Positions 1 through 8,815 of a stretch of 40,767 bases of DNA are shown here, piece after piece (within the stretch, counting starts at the first letter, position 1; every line of letters starts with the position of its first letter). The notes below the pieces were generated by a model, which saw only the letters and a program-made list of their open reading frames with translations, did no database searches and was not told the origin of the DNA. The position numbers were made by a program, and so were the translations under genes. Source of the stretch: Defluviitaleaceae bacterium (GTDB lineage: Bacteria; Bacillota; Clostridia; Lachnospirales; WQUN01); contig WQVF01000033.1 of assembly GCA_009781725.1 (NCBI GenBank), forward strand, positions 1-40,767. The letters run 5' to 3'.

Positions 1-348
1 GATATGGTCTTAGGGCCGCCAAGGAAGGGTCTAAAGGTAGTATTTTGCACAGATACCCGCCCGGTGCCTGCCCTGCCTGACTTTGCTAGCGACGCAGATT
101 TATTTATATGTGAAGGGCTATATGGCGATGAAGAGCGACAGGAAAAAGCCGCCGCCCGCAAGCATATGACCTTTATGGAAGCGGCAACGGCCGCAAAAGC
201 CGCAAACGCAAAGGAACTATGGCTGACTCACTTTAGCCCGGCAATGCCGGATCCACATAATTATATTAAGAATGCAACCGCAATTTTCCCTAATACAAAA
301 GTAGGCAAAGACCGGATGTACACAACGATAAAATTTGAAGAAGAGTAA
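1..348 (+). CDS. rnz: Ribonuclease Z, C-terminal part (5' truncated by window edge)
   Basis: Last 115 codons of ribonuclease Z, the metallo-beta-lactamase-fold endonuclease that matures tRNA 3' ends in the cytoplasm. The frame is open from the first base, so the start lies outside the window. Seen: FCTDTRP, which matches the family's (S/T)GDT-P metal-ligand segment; LFICEGLYGDEE and KHMTF; and LWLTHFSP, the C-terminal His-ligand segment. The protein ends in a typical short tail. The next gene in the same direction (an ECF sigma factor) follows after a 126-bp gap filled by a structured repeat, so cotranscription is possible but not shown. Confidence 0.93.
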   Translation, partial: DMVLGPPRKGLKVVFCTDTRPVPALPDFASDADLFICEGLYGDEERQEKAAARKHMTFMEAATAAKAANAKELWLTHFSPAMPDPHNYIKNATAIFPNTKVGKDRMYTTIKFEEE

Positions 349-354
349 CCGCGC

Positions 355-466
355 AAAGCGCCGCCCCGAAGGATGCGTAGGTGGGCTTTGCCCGCCGGAG
401 TGTCGGGTTTTATGCGAATGCACCGCGTAGCGGTGTGTGAGAGGGGCAGAGCCCCATTAAGATGAG
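355..466 (+). repeat. Leader-type hairpin repeat, copy 1 (upstream of ECF sigma gene)
   Basis: A string of short stems with 3-nt loops: GCGC-aaa-GCGC, GGGC-ttt-GCCC, ACCGC-gta-GCGGT and GGGGC-aga-GCCCC, ending 8 bp before the AGGTG-type ribosome site of the sigma gene. Its second half matches the copy at 30583-30660 (minus strand): TTTATG-GAATGCA, a hairpin, then TGTGTGAGAGGGGC and AGAGCCCCATTAA. The hairpin between the conserved blocks differs in sequence but remains paired. The first half (GCCCCGAAGGA) matches the copy at 23937-24023. Confidence 0.8.
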
Positions 467-474
467 GTGTTTTA

Positions 475-1038
475 ATGGCCGAAAAAGATATCCGCACGGA
501 TTTCGAGTTAATCGAAGCATGTTTAGAAGGTAATCAGGAATGCTTTACCGAGCTTGTAAACCGGTATAAAAACCTGGTCTATTCCATTATCTTGCGTATG
601 ACCAAGGACAACGACGAGGCCTCTGACTTGGCCCAGGACGTTTTCTTAAAGGTATACAAAAATCTGCGTTCTTATACCACGGCCTTCAAGTTCAGCACCT
701 GGATTATGAGGATAACCAGTAACCACTGTATCGACCACCACCGCAAAAAGCGGCTGGAGACTGTCTCCCTAGAGTCCCACATGACAGACACAGGCTTTGT
801 AGGCGGTACAGCCGCATCACCAGAGAGTATTTATCTAAAACGAGAGCAAACGAACAGAATAAACAAAATCCTTGCGGATTTGCCAGATATGTATAAAATC
901 CCCGTGGTGTTATACCACCAAGAAGGATTAAGCTATCAAGAAATATCTGACAGAACCGGCGAGCCCCTTTCCAAAGTGAAAAATAGAATTTTCCGAGGCC
1001 GAAAGCTACTCAAAGGTCTGATTGAAGTTAGACCGTAA
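475..1038 (+). CDS. ECF-type RNA polymerase sigma factor (sigma-70 family)
   Basis: A 187-residue extracytoplasmic-function sigma factor, expected to direct RNA polymerase to a small regulon in response to an envelope or stress signal. Region 2 spans roughly residues 10-85 (ELVNRYKNLVYSI, EASDLAQDVFLKVYKNL, FSTWIMRITSNHCIDHHRK). Region 4 spans about 120-180 (LPDMYKIPVVLYHQEGLSYQEIS, GEPLSKVKNRIFRGRKLL). Region 3 is absent, as expected for this class. ATGAGGTG about 5 nt before the ATG serves as ribosome site. The next gene encodes a zinc-type anti-sigma factor, so this is very likely a self-contained sigma/anti-sigma switch. Its target promoters cannot be inferred from the window. Confidence 0.93.
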   Translation: MAEKDIRTDFELIEACLEGNQECFTELVNRYKNLVYSIILRMTKDNDEASDLAQDVFLKVYKNLRSYTTAFKFSTWIMRITSNHCIDHHRKKRLETVSLESHMTDTGFVGGTAASPESIYLKREQTNRINKILADLPDMYKIPVVLYHQEGLSYQEISDRTGEPLSKVKNRIFRGRKLLKGLIEVRP

Positions 1039-1101
1039 CACAAGAACTGGTTTTGATGATAATGAGTAAACCGGAAAAGTAACACAACATGGAGGTATAC
1101 A

Positions 1102-1635
1102 ATGGACTGCAAACAAGCAAATCTAGCAATGATGGAGCATATGGAAAAAACCATCCAACCCCAACAGGCACAGGACTTAGCACGGCATGTCATGTCCTGC
1201 GAAGATTGCCGGGAATACTATATCGGCTTTGACATGGCTCTGGACATACTAAACGAACCGGAGCTAAGTATTGCCCCGCCAGGGTTCACCAATAATGTAA
1301 TGGCCCAGGTAAGAGAACTGCCTGCCCATACAAAGCCCATTCCACTGTTCTTGCGGATATTATGGGGCTTTGGCGGAATTATCCTTGGGATAGCACTGCT
1401 TTTAGCTTTTAACCCAGAATGGCTGACCGCCATCACAGAGGCCTCCCCTATCCTCTACAATATCCAAAGCGCAATGCTTGCATTGTCGGCGGCTGTTGCC
1501 AGCTGGCTTGCAGATTGGATGGCATCATATCAGGGGACAGGAAATCTTATGCTTCACGGTGCTTTGGTCTTTGTAGCGGCAGTTGGTGCATTGCTACTGA
1601 TACTCCAACGCTCCGAAAAGAGCACTAAGGCATAA
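1102..1635 (+). CDS. Membrane anti-sigma factor with zf-HC2 domain
   Basis: A 177-residue probable antagonist of the preceding sigma factor. Residues 1-45 carry the HxxxCxxC zinc motif (His29, Cys33, Cys36, in HVMSCEDC) of the ZAS/zf-HC2 anti-sigma domain that binds ECF sigma factors. Two hydrophobic helices follow, at about 82-104 and 150-168, so the zinc domain should be cytoplasmic with a short extracytoplasmic loop between the helices. A clear GGAGGT site stands 5 nt before the ATG. The gene begins 63 bp after the sigma gene and ends 4 bp before tsaD, which suggests one transcript. How release of the sigma factor is triggered is not visible. Confidence 0.88.
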   Translation: MDCKQANLAMMEHMEKTIQPQQAQDLARHVMSCEDCREYYIGFDMALDILNEPELSIAPPGFTNNVMAQVRELPAHTKPIPLFLRILWGFGGIILGIALLLAFNPEWLTAITEASPILYNIQSAMLALSAAVASWLADWMASYQGTGNLMLHGALVFVAAVGALLLILQRSEKSTKA

Positions 1636-1639
1636 AAGC

Positions 1640-2623
1640 ATGATAATACTAGGTATCGAGACGAGTTGTGATGAAACCGCCGCCGCTGTAATTGAAGGCG
1701 GTCGGCGGGTTCTTTCAAACATAATAGCATCCCAAACCGAGCTACATTCTCCTTTTGGAGGAGTGGTGCCAGAGATTGCTGCCCGCGGGCATATTGAGGC
1801 AATACGCTATATAGTGGATAGTGCTCTGGACGAGGCAACGGTTAATCTTTCTGATATCGACGGCTATGCCGTTGCCAACGGTCCCGGCCTTGCCGGTGCG
1901 CTACTGGTCGGTATGAATTATGGGAAAGCACTGGCCTATGCCAATAAAAAGCCCCTTGTTGGTGTTCAACACATAGAGGGGCATGTTTGCGCCAATTATT
2001 TGGACAGCGGCCTGGAGCCGCCTTTTTTGTGCTTGGTAGTAAGCGGCGGGCACACGATTATCCTTGGGGTGGACGATTATGATAGTTATCGTATTATAGG
2101 TTCGACTCGGGATGACGCCGCAGGTGAGGCTTTTGATAAAGTAGGGCGGCTTCTAGGATTGCCTTTTCCTGGTGGGCCTGAAATTGATAAGCTTGCCCGC
2201 ACAGGTCAACCAGATGCATATACCTTCCCCCGTGCCAAAGTTGACGGATTTGACTTTAGCTTTAGCGGGCTTAAAACAGCAGCCCGTGATGTCGTTGGGC
2301 GAGTGGAAAAAGACGCTGTCCTACCGGATATTGCCGCATCTTTTCAACAAGCAGTGGTAGATGTATTGGTAGGTAAGACCATAAAAGCGTGCGAAGATTT
2401 GGGATATACACAGGTGGCCCTGGCAGGTGGTGTTGCTTGTAATCATGGCTTGCGTATCGCAATGCAAGACACCTGCAATGCAAAGGGGCTACCCCTGTTT
2501 ATGCCAAAGCCGATTTACTGCACTGACAATGCAGCAATGATTGCATCCAGAGGCTATTTTGCCATAGCGGGAGGCAGAGCAGACGGCCTAGAGCTTAATG
2601 CATTTCCACAAAAAATGACGTAA
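1640..2623 (+). CDS. tsaD: tRNA N6-adenosine threonylcarbamoyltransferase TsaD
   Basis: A 327-residue TsaD/Kae1-family enzyme. With TsaB and TsaE it transfers threonylcarbamoyl from TC-AMP to A37 of ANN-decoding tRNAs. Seen: LGIETSCDETAAAV at the N terminus (ASKHA phosphate-1 loop), the metal-binding HxxxH (His111, His115 in QHIEGH), LVVSGGHT, the ATP-binding FPGGPEIDKLA, FSFSGLKTA, AGGVACNHGLR and the C-terminal YCTDNAAMIA. Full length for the family. The ribosome site is weak (AAGG, 9 nt upstream) and the gene starts 4 bp after the anti-sigma stop, so translational coupling is likely. In Firmicutes tsaD is usually near tsaB and tsaE, which are not present here. Confidence 0.97.
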   Translation: MIILGIETSCDETAAAVIEGGRRVLSNIIASQTELHSPFGGVVPEIAARGHIEAIRYIVDSALDEATVNLSDIDGYAVANGPGLAGALLVGMNYGKALAYANKKPLVGVQHIEGHVCANYLDSGLEPPFLCLVVSGGHTIILGVDDYDSYRIIGSTRDDAAGEAFDKVGRLLGLPFPGGPEIDKLARTGQPDAYTFPRAKVDGFDFSFSGLKTAARDVVGRVEKDAVLPDIAASFQQAVVDVLVGKTIKACEDLGYTQVALAGGVACNHGLRIAMQDTCNAKGLPLFMPKPIYCTDNAAMIASRGYFAIAGGRADGLELNAFPQKMT

Positions 2624-2644
2624 CTTACAAAAGAAGGCGGTCAT

Positions 2645-4519
2645 ATGACCTCATTAGAAACCCTTAAACAATACTTCGGCTATGACTCTTTCCGCTTAGG
2701 CCAGGAAGAGCTTATTAGCGATATCATCACCGGCAAAGATGTCCTTGGTATTATGCCTACCGGTGCCGGTAAATCTATGTGCTTTCAAATTCCCGCCTTG
2801 ATGATGGAGGGGATTACTCTTGTTATCTCACCACTTATCTCACTTATGAAGGATCAAGTTGCCGCCCTTACTCAATCAGGTATAGGGGCGGCTTTTATTA
2901 ATTCTTCCCTTTCGGACTCACAGATAGCAAAGGCTCTTTATAATGCAAAGAATGGGGAATACAAGCTGATGTATGTAGCCCCGGAGCGCCTTTTCTCTTA
3001 TGATTTTATTGCCTTTGCCCGTTCTGCAAATATACAAATGCTTACTGTGGACGAGGCTCATTGTATATCCCAATGGGGACAGGATTTCAGGCCCAGCTAT
3101 GCCAGGATTCCGGAGTTTATCGCCAAGCTCCCTACCCGGCCCAGGGTTTCCGCCTTTACTGCCACTGCTACCTCTATTGTCCGGGAGGATATTCTGCGGC
3201 AGCTTGAGCTTGTAAACCCTACGGTTCTGGTATCGGGCTTTGACCGGGATAATCTATTTTTCGAAGTCAAAAAGCCTGAGGATAGATTTTTGGCCTTGAT
3301 GCAATTTTTAAAGGGTAAAAAAGACCGTACTGGGATTGTGTATTGCGGCACCCGAGCTGGGGTAGATGATGTTTGTACAAAACTGGAAAAACAAGGCTTT
3401 AGTGCCTCACGTTATCATGCCGGATTGTCTGATAAAGAACGGCGGGATAATCAGGAAAATTTCTTATATGACAGAGTGCAAATTATGGTTGCAACCAACG
3501 CCTTTGGCATGGGCATCGATAAGTCTAATGTATCCTTTGTTGTACACTACAATATGCCAATGAACCTGGAGGCCTATTACCAAGAAGCAGGCCGGGCTGG
3601 ACGAGATGGGCAGCCTGCGGATTGCTTGCTGTTGTATGGGGGCCAGGATGTACATACAAATCTATGGATGATTGACAACCCTCGTGATGTTGAGTATCCC
3701 GATATTGAAACGGAAATGGCTCTCAAAGAGCGGGATAGAAAACGTCTAAAAGAAATGACCTTCTACTGTACCACTAAAGATTGCCTTCGGGGGTATATAC
3801 TAAGGTATTTTGGAGAGCGGCCTGAGAATTATTGCGGTAATTGCGCCAATTGCAATACCCATTTTGAGACAATGGATGTAACCGAGGAAGCAAGGAAAAT
3901 TATCTCCTGTGTGGCAAGGCTAAAGGAGCGATTTGGTGTTGTGGTAATTATAGGTGTGCTCCAAGGCTCAAAGGCTGAGAAAATACTGCGGTTGGGCCTT
4001 GACCAGCTCTCTACTTACGGTATCAGCAAAGTGAGTAGCGCACAGCTTAGAGATATTATTAATCATCTGATTTTGACAGGCGGACTATCCAAGACCGACG
4101 ATCAGTACCCTGTGATTAGGCTTGGCCAGAAAGCGGGAGAAATTTTGCGGGGGACTGAGCCTGTTATCATGAAACTGGCAAAGGATGACCCCACAGAAAA
4201 ACCCCCGAAGAAGACCAAAACAGATAGAAGCAGAAAGCAGATGGAGCAATTAGTAACTGCTCAAGGTAAACCATCACAAGAAGAGCAACCTGCGAAAGAA
4301 CCAGACATAGCCCTATTCGAAAAATTAAAAGAACTGCGCTTGAAAATTGCCACGGAGCAAAGAGTCCCCGCCTTTGTAATTCTACATGACTCCACCCTCG
4401 TAGATATGTGCGTAAAGCTCCCGAAAACCATGGATGACCTAATGAAGGTATCAGGGATAGGCCGGGTGAAAGCGGAGCGGTTTGGAGAAAAATTTTTGCG
4501 GGTTATCGCTGAACATTAG
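2645..4519 (+). CDS. recQ: ATP-dependent DNA helicase RecQ
   Basis: A 624-residue 3'-to-5' superfamily 2 helicase for recombination and repair of stalled forks. Walker A is GAGKS at residues 40-44 and the Walker B box is DEAH at 136-139, followed by the RecQ-specific aromatic-rich loop (CISQWGQDFRPSY). Helicase motif VI reads YYQEAGRAGRDG. The zinc site is formed by Cys residues in TKDCLRGYIL and ENYCGNCANCN. A winged-helix RQC region and a C-terminal HRDC domain (roughly 545-620, ending SGIGRVKAERFG) follow, with a Lys/Pro/Gln-rich linker between. All standard RecQ parts are present. An AAGGCGG ribosome site precedes the ATG, and tsaD ends 21 bp upstream. Confidence 0.97.
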   Translation: MTSLETLKQYFGYDSFRLGQEELISDIITGKDVLGIMPTGAGKSMCFQIPALMMEGITLVISPLISLMKDQVAALTQSGIGAAFINSSLSDSQIAKALYNAKNGEYKLMYVAPERLFSYDFIAFARSANIQMLTVDEAHCISQWGQDFRPSYARIPEFIAKLPTRPRVSAFTATATSIVREDILRQLELVNPTVLVSGFDRDNLFFEVKKPEDRFLALMQFLKGKKDRTGIVYCGTRAGVDDVCTKLEKQGFSASRYHAGLSDKERRDNQENFLYDRVQIMVATNAFGMGIDKSNVSFVVHYNMPMNLEAYYQEAGRAGRDGQPADCLLLYGGQDVHTNLWMIDNPRDVEYPDIETEMALKERDRKRLKEMTFYCTTKDCLRGYILRYFGERPENYCGNCANCNTHFETMDVTEEARKIISCVARLKERFGVVVIIGVLQGSKAEKILRLGLDQLSTYGISKVSSAQLRDIINHLILTGGLSKTDDQYPVIRLGQKAGEILRGTEPVIMKLAKDDPTEKPPKKTKTDRSRKQMEQLVTAQGKPSQEEQPAKEPDIALFEKLKELRLKIATEQRVPAFVILHDSTLVDMCVKLPKTMDDLMKVSGIGRVKAERFGEKFLRVIAEH

Positions 4520-4595
4520 GGTAGGAAGGTCTTCAAAAATTTCCAAATATGTATTATTCTAATAATGTACAAAATAATCCCACGAGGTGACCTCC

Positions 4596-6152
4596 ATGGA
4601 AAATTTATATCTTGGCATCGAATTCGGCTCCACCCGTATCAAGTCAGTTTTGATTGACGCAAGCAACGAACCCGTGGCCGTAGGCGGCCATAATTGGGAA
4701 AACAGGTTGACTGGCGGCGTCTGGACTTACACTTTGGATGATATATGGCAGGGGCTGCAAGCCTCCTACAAAGCCATGGCCGCAGATTATGAACACAAAC
4801 ACAGCAAGAAGCTTACCACGATTTCCGCCATGGGTATCTCAGCAATGATGCATGGGTATATGCCCTTGGATGCAAATGGTGAACTACTGACTGAGTTTCG
4901 CACCTGGCGTAACACAAGCACCGGGGAGGCCTCCCATGTACTCACGCCTCTTTTCGGAGTCAATATCCCCTTACGCTGGAGTATTGCTCATCTTTATCAG
5001 GCCATATTAAATGGTGAAGATCATGTTAACCAAATCGCTACAATTACAACCTTAGCTGGATATGTTCATTATAAGCTCACAGGGGAAAATGTATTAGGTG
5101 TTGGTGATGCCTCTGGGGTTTTCCCTATAGAGAACGGCCAATACAGCAAGAAAAACATCGTGGATTTCGATGCTTTAGTCGCAAACAAGTCCTATAGCTG
5201 GAAGCTTGCGGATGTTTTGCCAAAGGTGCTCGCTGCGGGAGAAACTGCCGGCAAGCTAACAGAGGCCGGAGCCAAGCTCCTTGACCCTGCAGGTAGCTTA
5301 TCCCCAGGAGTAAGTTTATGCCCGCCGGAAGGAGACGCAGGTACCGGTATGGTCGCCACCAACAGTGTGTCACCTCACACAGGGAATGTATCCGCAGGGA
5401 CTTCTATTTTTGCAATGTTGGTACTTGAAAAGGGTCTTTCCAAGCTGTATCCGGAAATTGATATGGTAACCACCCCTGACGGTATGCCTGTTGCCATGGT
5501 GCACTGCAATAACGGTACCTCAGATCTTAATGCTTGGGTAAGTATAATTCATGAGGCATTGGGACTTGTGGCAGGGCATAATAATCTTAATGATGTATAC
5601 GAAAAGCTATATAACTCCGCCCTTACAGGCGACGCCGACGGAGGCGGACTGATGGCGGTAAGCTATCTCTCAGGTGAGCATAACACTGGCTTCGAGGAAG
5701 GCAGACCGTTATTTATGCGACAGCCGGATGCTCGTTTTACCGTGGCCAACTTTATGCGGACTCTGCTTCTTAGCTCTATGGCTACTCTCAAGTTGGGGAT
5801 GGATATATTATCGGAAAATGAAGGCGTCACCATCACTCAACTGATGGGACACGGTGGTCTTTTCACCACCAAGGGTGTAGCTCAAAAATTAATGGCCGGG
5901 GCCCTAAGTATCCCGGTAACTGTTATGGAAACCGCCAATGAAGGTGGTGCCTGGGGGATTGCGCTGCTGGCGGCATATACAGCTCATAGGGAAATACCCC
6001 TAGGAGAATTCCTAGAGAAAAAGGTCTTTGCAAGCCGCACCGGGTCGACGATTAAACCGGACAGTGCTGATACCCAAGGCTTTGAGAAATTTATGAAAGG
6101 CTTTGCCGCAGGGCTAAAAGTCGAGCGCACCGCAGTGGATAATTTTAGGTAA
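4596..6152 (+). CDS. FGGY-family carbohydrate kinase, xylulokinase-like
   Basis: A 518-residue sugar kinase of the FGGY/ASKHA fold, cytoplasmic, ATP-dependent. Seen: LGIEFGSTRIKSVLID (phosphate-binding loop 1), EFRTWRNTSTGEA (sugar-side loop), the central glycine-rich HTGNVSAGTSIFAM (phosphate 2) and GHGGLFTTKG near the C terminus. Sequence feel and length fit xylulokinase or ribulokinase-like members. The substrate cannot be read from sequence, and no isomerase, epimerase or transporter lies nearby to indicate one. The ATG at 4596 is chosen because CGAGGTG is 5-7 nt upstream. The GTG three codons earlier lies inside that ribosome site. The gene stands alone: recQ ends 76 bp before it and a palindromic repeat follows. 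Confidence 0.85.
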   Translation: MENLYLGIEFGSTRIKSVLIDASNEPVAVGGHNWENRLTGGVWTYTLDDIWQGLQASYKAMAADYEHKHSKKLTTISAMGISAMMHGYMPLDANGELLTEFRTWRNTSTGEASHVLTPLFGVNIPLRWSIAHLYQAILNGEDHVNQIATITTLAGYVHYKLTGENVLGVGDASGVFPIENGQYSKKNIVDFDALVANKSYSWKLADVLPKVLAAGETAGKLTEAGAKLLDPAGSLSPGVSLCPPEGDAGTGMVATNSVSPHTGNVSAGTSIFAMLVLEKGLSKLYPEIDMVTTPDGMPVAMVHCNNGTSDLNAWVSIIHEALGLVAGHNNLNDVYEKLYNSALTGDADGGGLMAVSYLSGEHNTGFEEGRPLFMRQPDARFTVANFMRTLLLSSMATLKLGMDILSENEGVTITQLMGHGGLFTTKGVAQKLMAGALSIPVTVMETANEGGAWGIALLAAYTAHREIPLGEFLEKKVFASRTGSTIKPDSADTQGFEKFMKGFAAGLKVERTAVDNFR

Positions 6153-6162
6153 CCCACCTTTC

Positions 6163-6223
6163 GTCATTGCGAGCGTAGCGAAGCAATCCAACAACTGGAT
6201 TGCTTCGTTACACTCGCAATGAC
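6163..6223. repeat. Palindromic dispersed repeat (TCATTGCGAGCG type)
   Basis: Inverted arms of about 27 bp (6163-6190 and 6196-6223) around a 5-nt loop: GTCATTGCGAGCGTAGCGAA followed by GCAATCC, and its near-perfect complement. A single arm with two changes occurs at 11602-11627. Repeats of this general form are, from memory, scattered through many unrelated bacterial genomes. On RNA it would fold into a long hairpin between the sugar-kinase gene and the next gene. Confidence 0.9.
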
Positions 6224-6265
6224 AGACATCGTTATCTCATTGCAAACATAAGCATAGGAGTTAAT

Positions 6266-7537
6266 ATGTACAATTTTTTTAGCAATCTATTCAACAACCT
6301 AAACCATGAAGACAGCCAGATTGCCGTCATGATTATCTTTTTCGTGGTTGCGGCAGTTACGGTGTTGCTCAGGATTATTGCCCATATCCATTTTAGGGCG
6401 GCACTCCTTTCCTTTCGCAGTGATGCCAAAAAACCCATCGAAAAAATCGAGGACGTGCGGAAGATAAAGTCTAGTAGCCTTCTAATTAAAATTATTACGG
6501 AATATAAAAAAGTTGCCGATAAGGCCGTAACCCATGTACCTGTCGCGCAACTGGTAAATCGGCAAATCGCATCAATGTCCTTTATTGGCTGGCGATATGA
6601 CGGTATGCTGCCTTTTGTTGTGGAGTTGGAGCGAGCCATTCTCTGGATTGGTTTGATTCTTGCTGTGGTTTTTACGGAATACGCCTTTGTTTATGGGGTG
6701 CTTGCGGTGGTGCTGTTTTTGCTATTGCGAGGGGCAGCGGCTTTTTTCAATTTTAATGGGGCTAGGGAGCAGTTGGCCGAGGAAATCCTTATTTATATCG
6801 AAAGAGAAATCGGACAATTTTTTGCATCGGATACCGGTGGTGCTGTGCTACGCCTTAAGAACGACATGATTGATGCTATAGGGAGTATGTCCATAAGCCT
6901 GGAAGGGATTATGAGCAATATAGCAAATAGCCTGGCGGAAACCACTACGGCAATGAGTACCACAATGGCTCAGACTACTACCGCAATAGGCATAACCATG
7001 ACCGAAGCCACCGCATCCATAGGCCCGGCTCTAGCGGCAGCAATGGATGAAAAACTGATAAATATGAACGCCAACTTGGCAACAACTTTGGAAAGCTGGG
7101 AGGCATCCCTAAGTAAGGCGGTGACCTTGCAATCCGCGATGAACGATACTTCTGACCGACTGGGGCAATCAAGCCTCAAACTTCAATCCTCATCAGAGCT
7201 TCTTTCCAAGCATCTCCAAGGCCATTCCAATGCTCTTTCCGAGCAGCTTGTTGCCCTTATTTCCGCAATAGAGGCTGTCAAAGATGGGGTAGGGCTTTTA
7301 AGCACCCAGCAAGAGACCTTGTTGCAGCAATCAGGTTATATCGAACGCAACCAGCAGACTCTGGAGGCGGCTCTAACGGCTTATGAATCTTCCTTACAGG
7401 GGCTGACACAGTCCCTAGGTGATGGCCTTGGAGCCTTTATTAATCTTCATGCCCAATCTTCAGCCCAAGCAGTTAATGATGCCCTTAAGGGAAATATCGA
7501 AAAGATTGCATTGTTGGCAAGCAAAACTAATGATTAG
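6266..7537 (+). CDS. Membrane-anchored coiled-coil protein, function unknown
   Basis: 423 residues, no family recognised. One hydrophobic helix lies at about 18-42, then about 85 polar residues that include a basic segment. A second hydrophobic hairpin follows at about 126-165, then a basic patch and about 240 residues of Ala/Thr/Ser/Gln-rich, heptad-like sequence (Leu/Met/Ile every 3-4 positions, a Thr-rich stretch near 225-260) that should form a long cytoplasmic coiled coil. The spacing of helix, loop and hairpin resembles MotA/TolQ/ExbB-type stators with long tails, but I see none of their conserved residues. The ATG at 6266 is preceded by GGAG at 5-6 nt. A longer open frame from 6200 would translate the palindromic repeat and is rejected. 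The two genes downstream may act with it. Confidence 0.75.
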   Translation: MYNFFSNLFNNLNHEDSQIAVMIIFFVVAAVTVLLRIIAHIHFRAALLSFRSDAKKPIEKIEDVRKIKSSSLLIKIITEYKKVADKAVTHVPVAQLVNRQIASMSFIGWRYDGMLPFVVELERAILWIGLILAVVFTEYAFVYGVLAVVLFLLLRGAAAFFNFNGAREQLAEEILIYIEREIGQFFASDTGGAVLRLKNDMIDAIGSMSISLEGIMSNIANSLAETTTAMSTTMAQTTTAIGITMTEATASIGPALAAAMDEKLINMNANLATTLESWEASLSKAVTLQSAMNDTSDRLGQSSLKLQSSSELLSKHLQGHSNALSEQLVALISAIEAVKDGVGLLSTQQETLLQQSGYIERNQQTLEAALTAYESSLQGLTQSLGDGLGAFINLHAQSSAQAVNDALKGNIEKIALLASKTND

Positions 7538-7651
7538 TTTGTTTTGATGATTTGGTGTAAAGCGGTCCTTTGATTTTTGCGATAATTTGCTGCATTACAT
7601 TGATTTTCCTATTCTGTTTTGATATTTTACCCGTGAAAGCTGTGATATGTT

Positions 7652-8815
7652 TTGACTGCATCAACCTACGACCATCCATTACCTGTCCTGGAATTGGACA
7701 CAACCAGCCTGACCCTCGATGCCAATAGCAGCGGGGGTACTTTTATAGTTAAAAATGGCGGTGGTGGGTTGCTTGCCGGTTTTATTCTTTCACGATGTCT
7801 GGGACTTACCTTTTCCCCATCTTCCTGGGAAGGTAACTCTCAGATTATTGAGTACAAATTTTCTCAGCATCAATCTCAATCCGCCAGCATTATAGAAACC
7901 CATGCCGTAATTTCCACAACTGGAGGAGAATTTTTGCTCCCTGTCACTATCAATACCTCCCCGATGATTATCTATACAGAAGAAGGTTCGCGAATCACCA
8001 GTGTGGCGGATTTCTATAGTTATGCACGGGATTATCCGGCTGCCGCTCGGCGATTGTTTACATCCAGCGAGTTTTACATGCTGCTCATCTCAACGGGATA
8101 CCCATATTTGGAGGTCTACGAAAGCCTTCACAAAGACCCAAATCGTGAACGGGCAATGGATAATTTTTTTCATTTATCCGGCCTTAAGGGCAAGACTACT
8201 CTTTCTTTAGAAACCAATCACATGGACATTATTCAACACCCGACAGAAGTAACACAGTCTTATCTCTACGTACAAAAATCCGATAACGGATATGCAGATG
8301 CCCCAATTACAGCACACAAAGGCTCACCTTGGCTCGCTCTCAACAGCACAAGACTGACTACCGCCGATTATGACCATGAGAATAAAGCCCCAGTCGGAAT
8401 AAAAATCAACCCTGGGTTAATGCCGAGCCCATTCGTCAAGGAACAAATACAGGTGGGAACCGAGGTGTTAACTCTTGCCGTAAGGCTTGCCCCATCTTTT
8501 GCCCTGCGCCTTAACAAGGAAGGATTCCGATACGAGGATCGGGGTATCATTGAAGTGGAGAATAACACAGGCTTTGATATGACTGTGGATGTTCACTCAC
8601 GAGACAGGCATGTAAGATTTTTTCGGGCATCATATACCGCCCCGAGACAGGGAGGGCCTCTTTCTATCCCCTTCGAAATCAGGCCATCGGCTTTCTTTGG
8701 TACAAGACGGATTTTTCGACGACTGCCTTATATTTCCACCTATGTGGATGTGCGGGCACGGTGCCCAGCACAGGAATACAGAAAACGGTTATATCTCAAT
8801 ATTGGTGAATGGTAA
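7652..8815 (+). CDS. DUF5717-like N-terminal half, Ig-like beta domains (tentative)
   Basis: 387 residues without signal peptide or membrane helix. Beta-rich stretches with bacterial Ig-like character lie at about 10-110 (LDTTSLTLDANSSGGTF, IVKNGGGGLLAGFI) and 205-387. Between them is a helical block, about 120-180 (ADFYSYARDYPAAARRLFTS). From memory this order matches the N-terminal portion of the large clostridial DUF5717 proteins, whose C-terminal portion is a TPR array; here that part is the next gene. The start is uncertain. A stop codon lies three codons before the TTG at 7652 and no good ribosome site is visible. A possible promoter (TTGATT, 17 bp, TATTTT) lies near 7600. The stop overlaps the next start as TAATG. 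Confidence 0.7.
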   Translation: MTASTYDHPLPVLELDTTSLTLDANSSGGTFIVKNGGGGLLAGFILSRCLGLTFSPSSWEGNSQIIEYKFSQHQSQSASIIETHAVISTTGGEFLLPVTINTSPMIIYTEEGSRITSVADFYSYARDYPAAARRLFTSSEFYMLLISTGYPYLEVYESLHKDPNRERAMDNFFHLSGLKGKTTLSLETNHMDIIQHPTEVTQSYLYVQKSDNGYADAPITAHKGSPWLALNSTRLTTADYDHENKAPVGIKINPGLMPSPFVKEQIQVGTEVLTLAVRLAPSFALRLNKEGFRYEDRGIIEVENNTGFDMTVDVHSRDRHVRFFRASYTAPRQGGPLSIPFEIRPSAFFGTRRIFRRLPYISTYVDVRARCPAQEYRKRLYLNIGEW

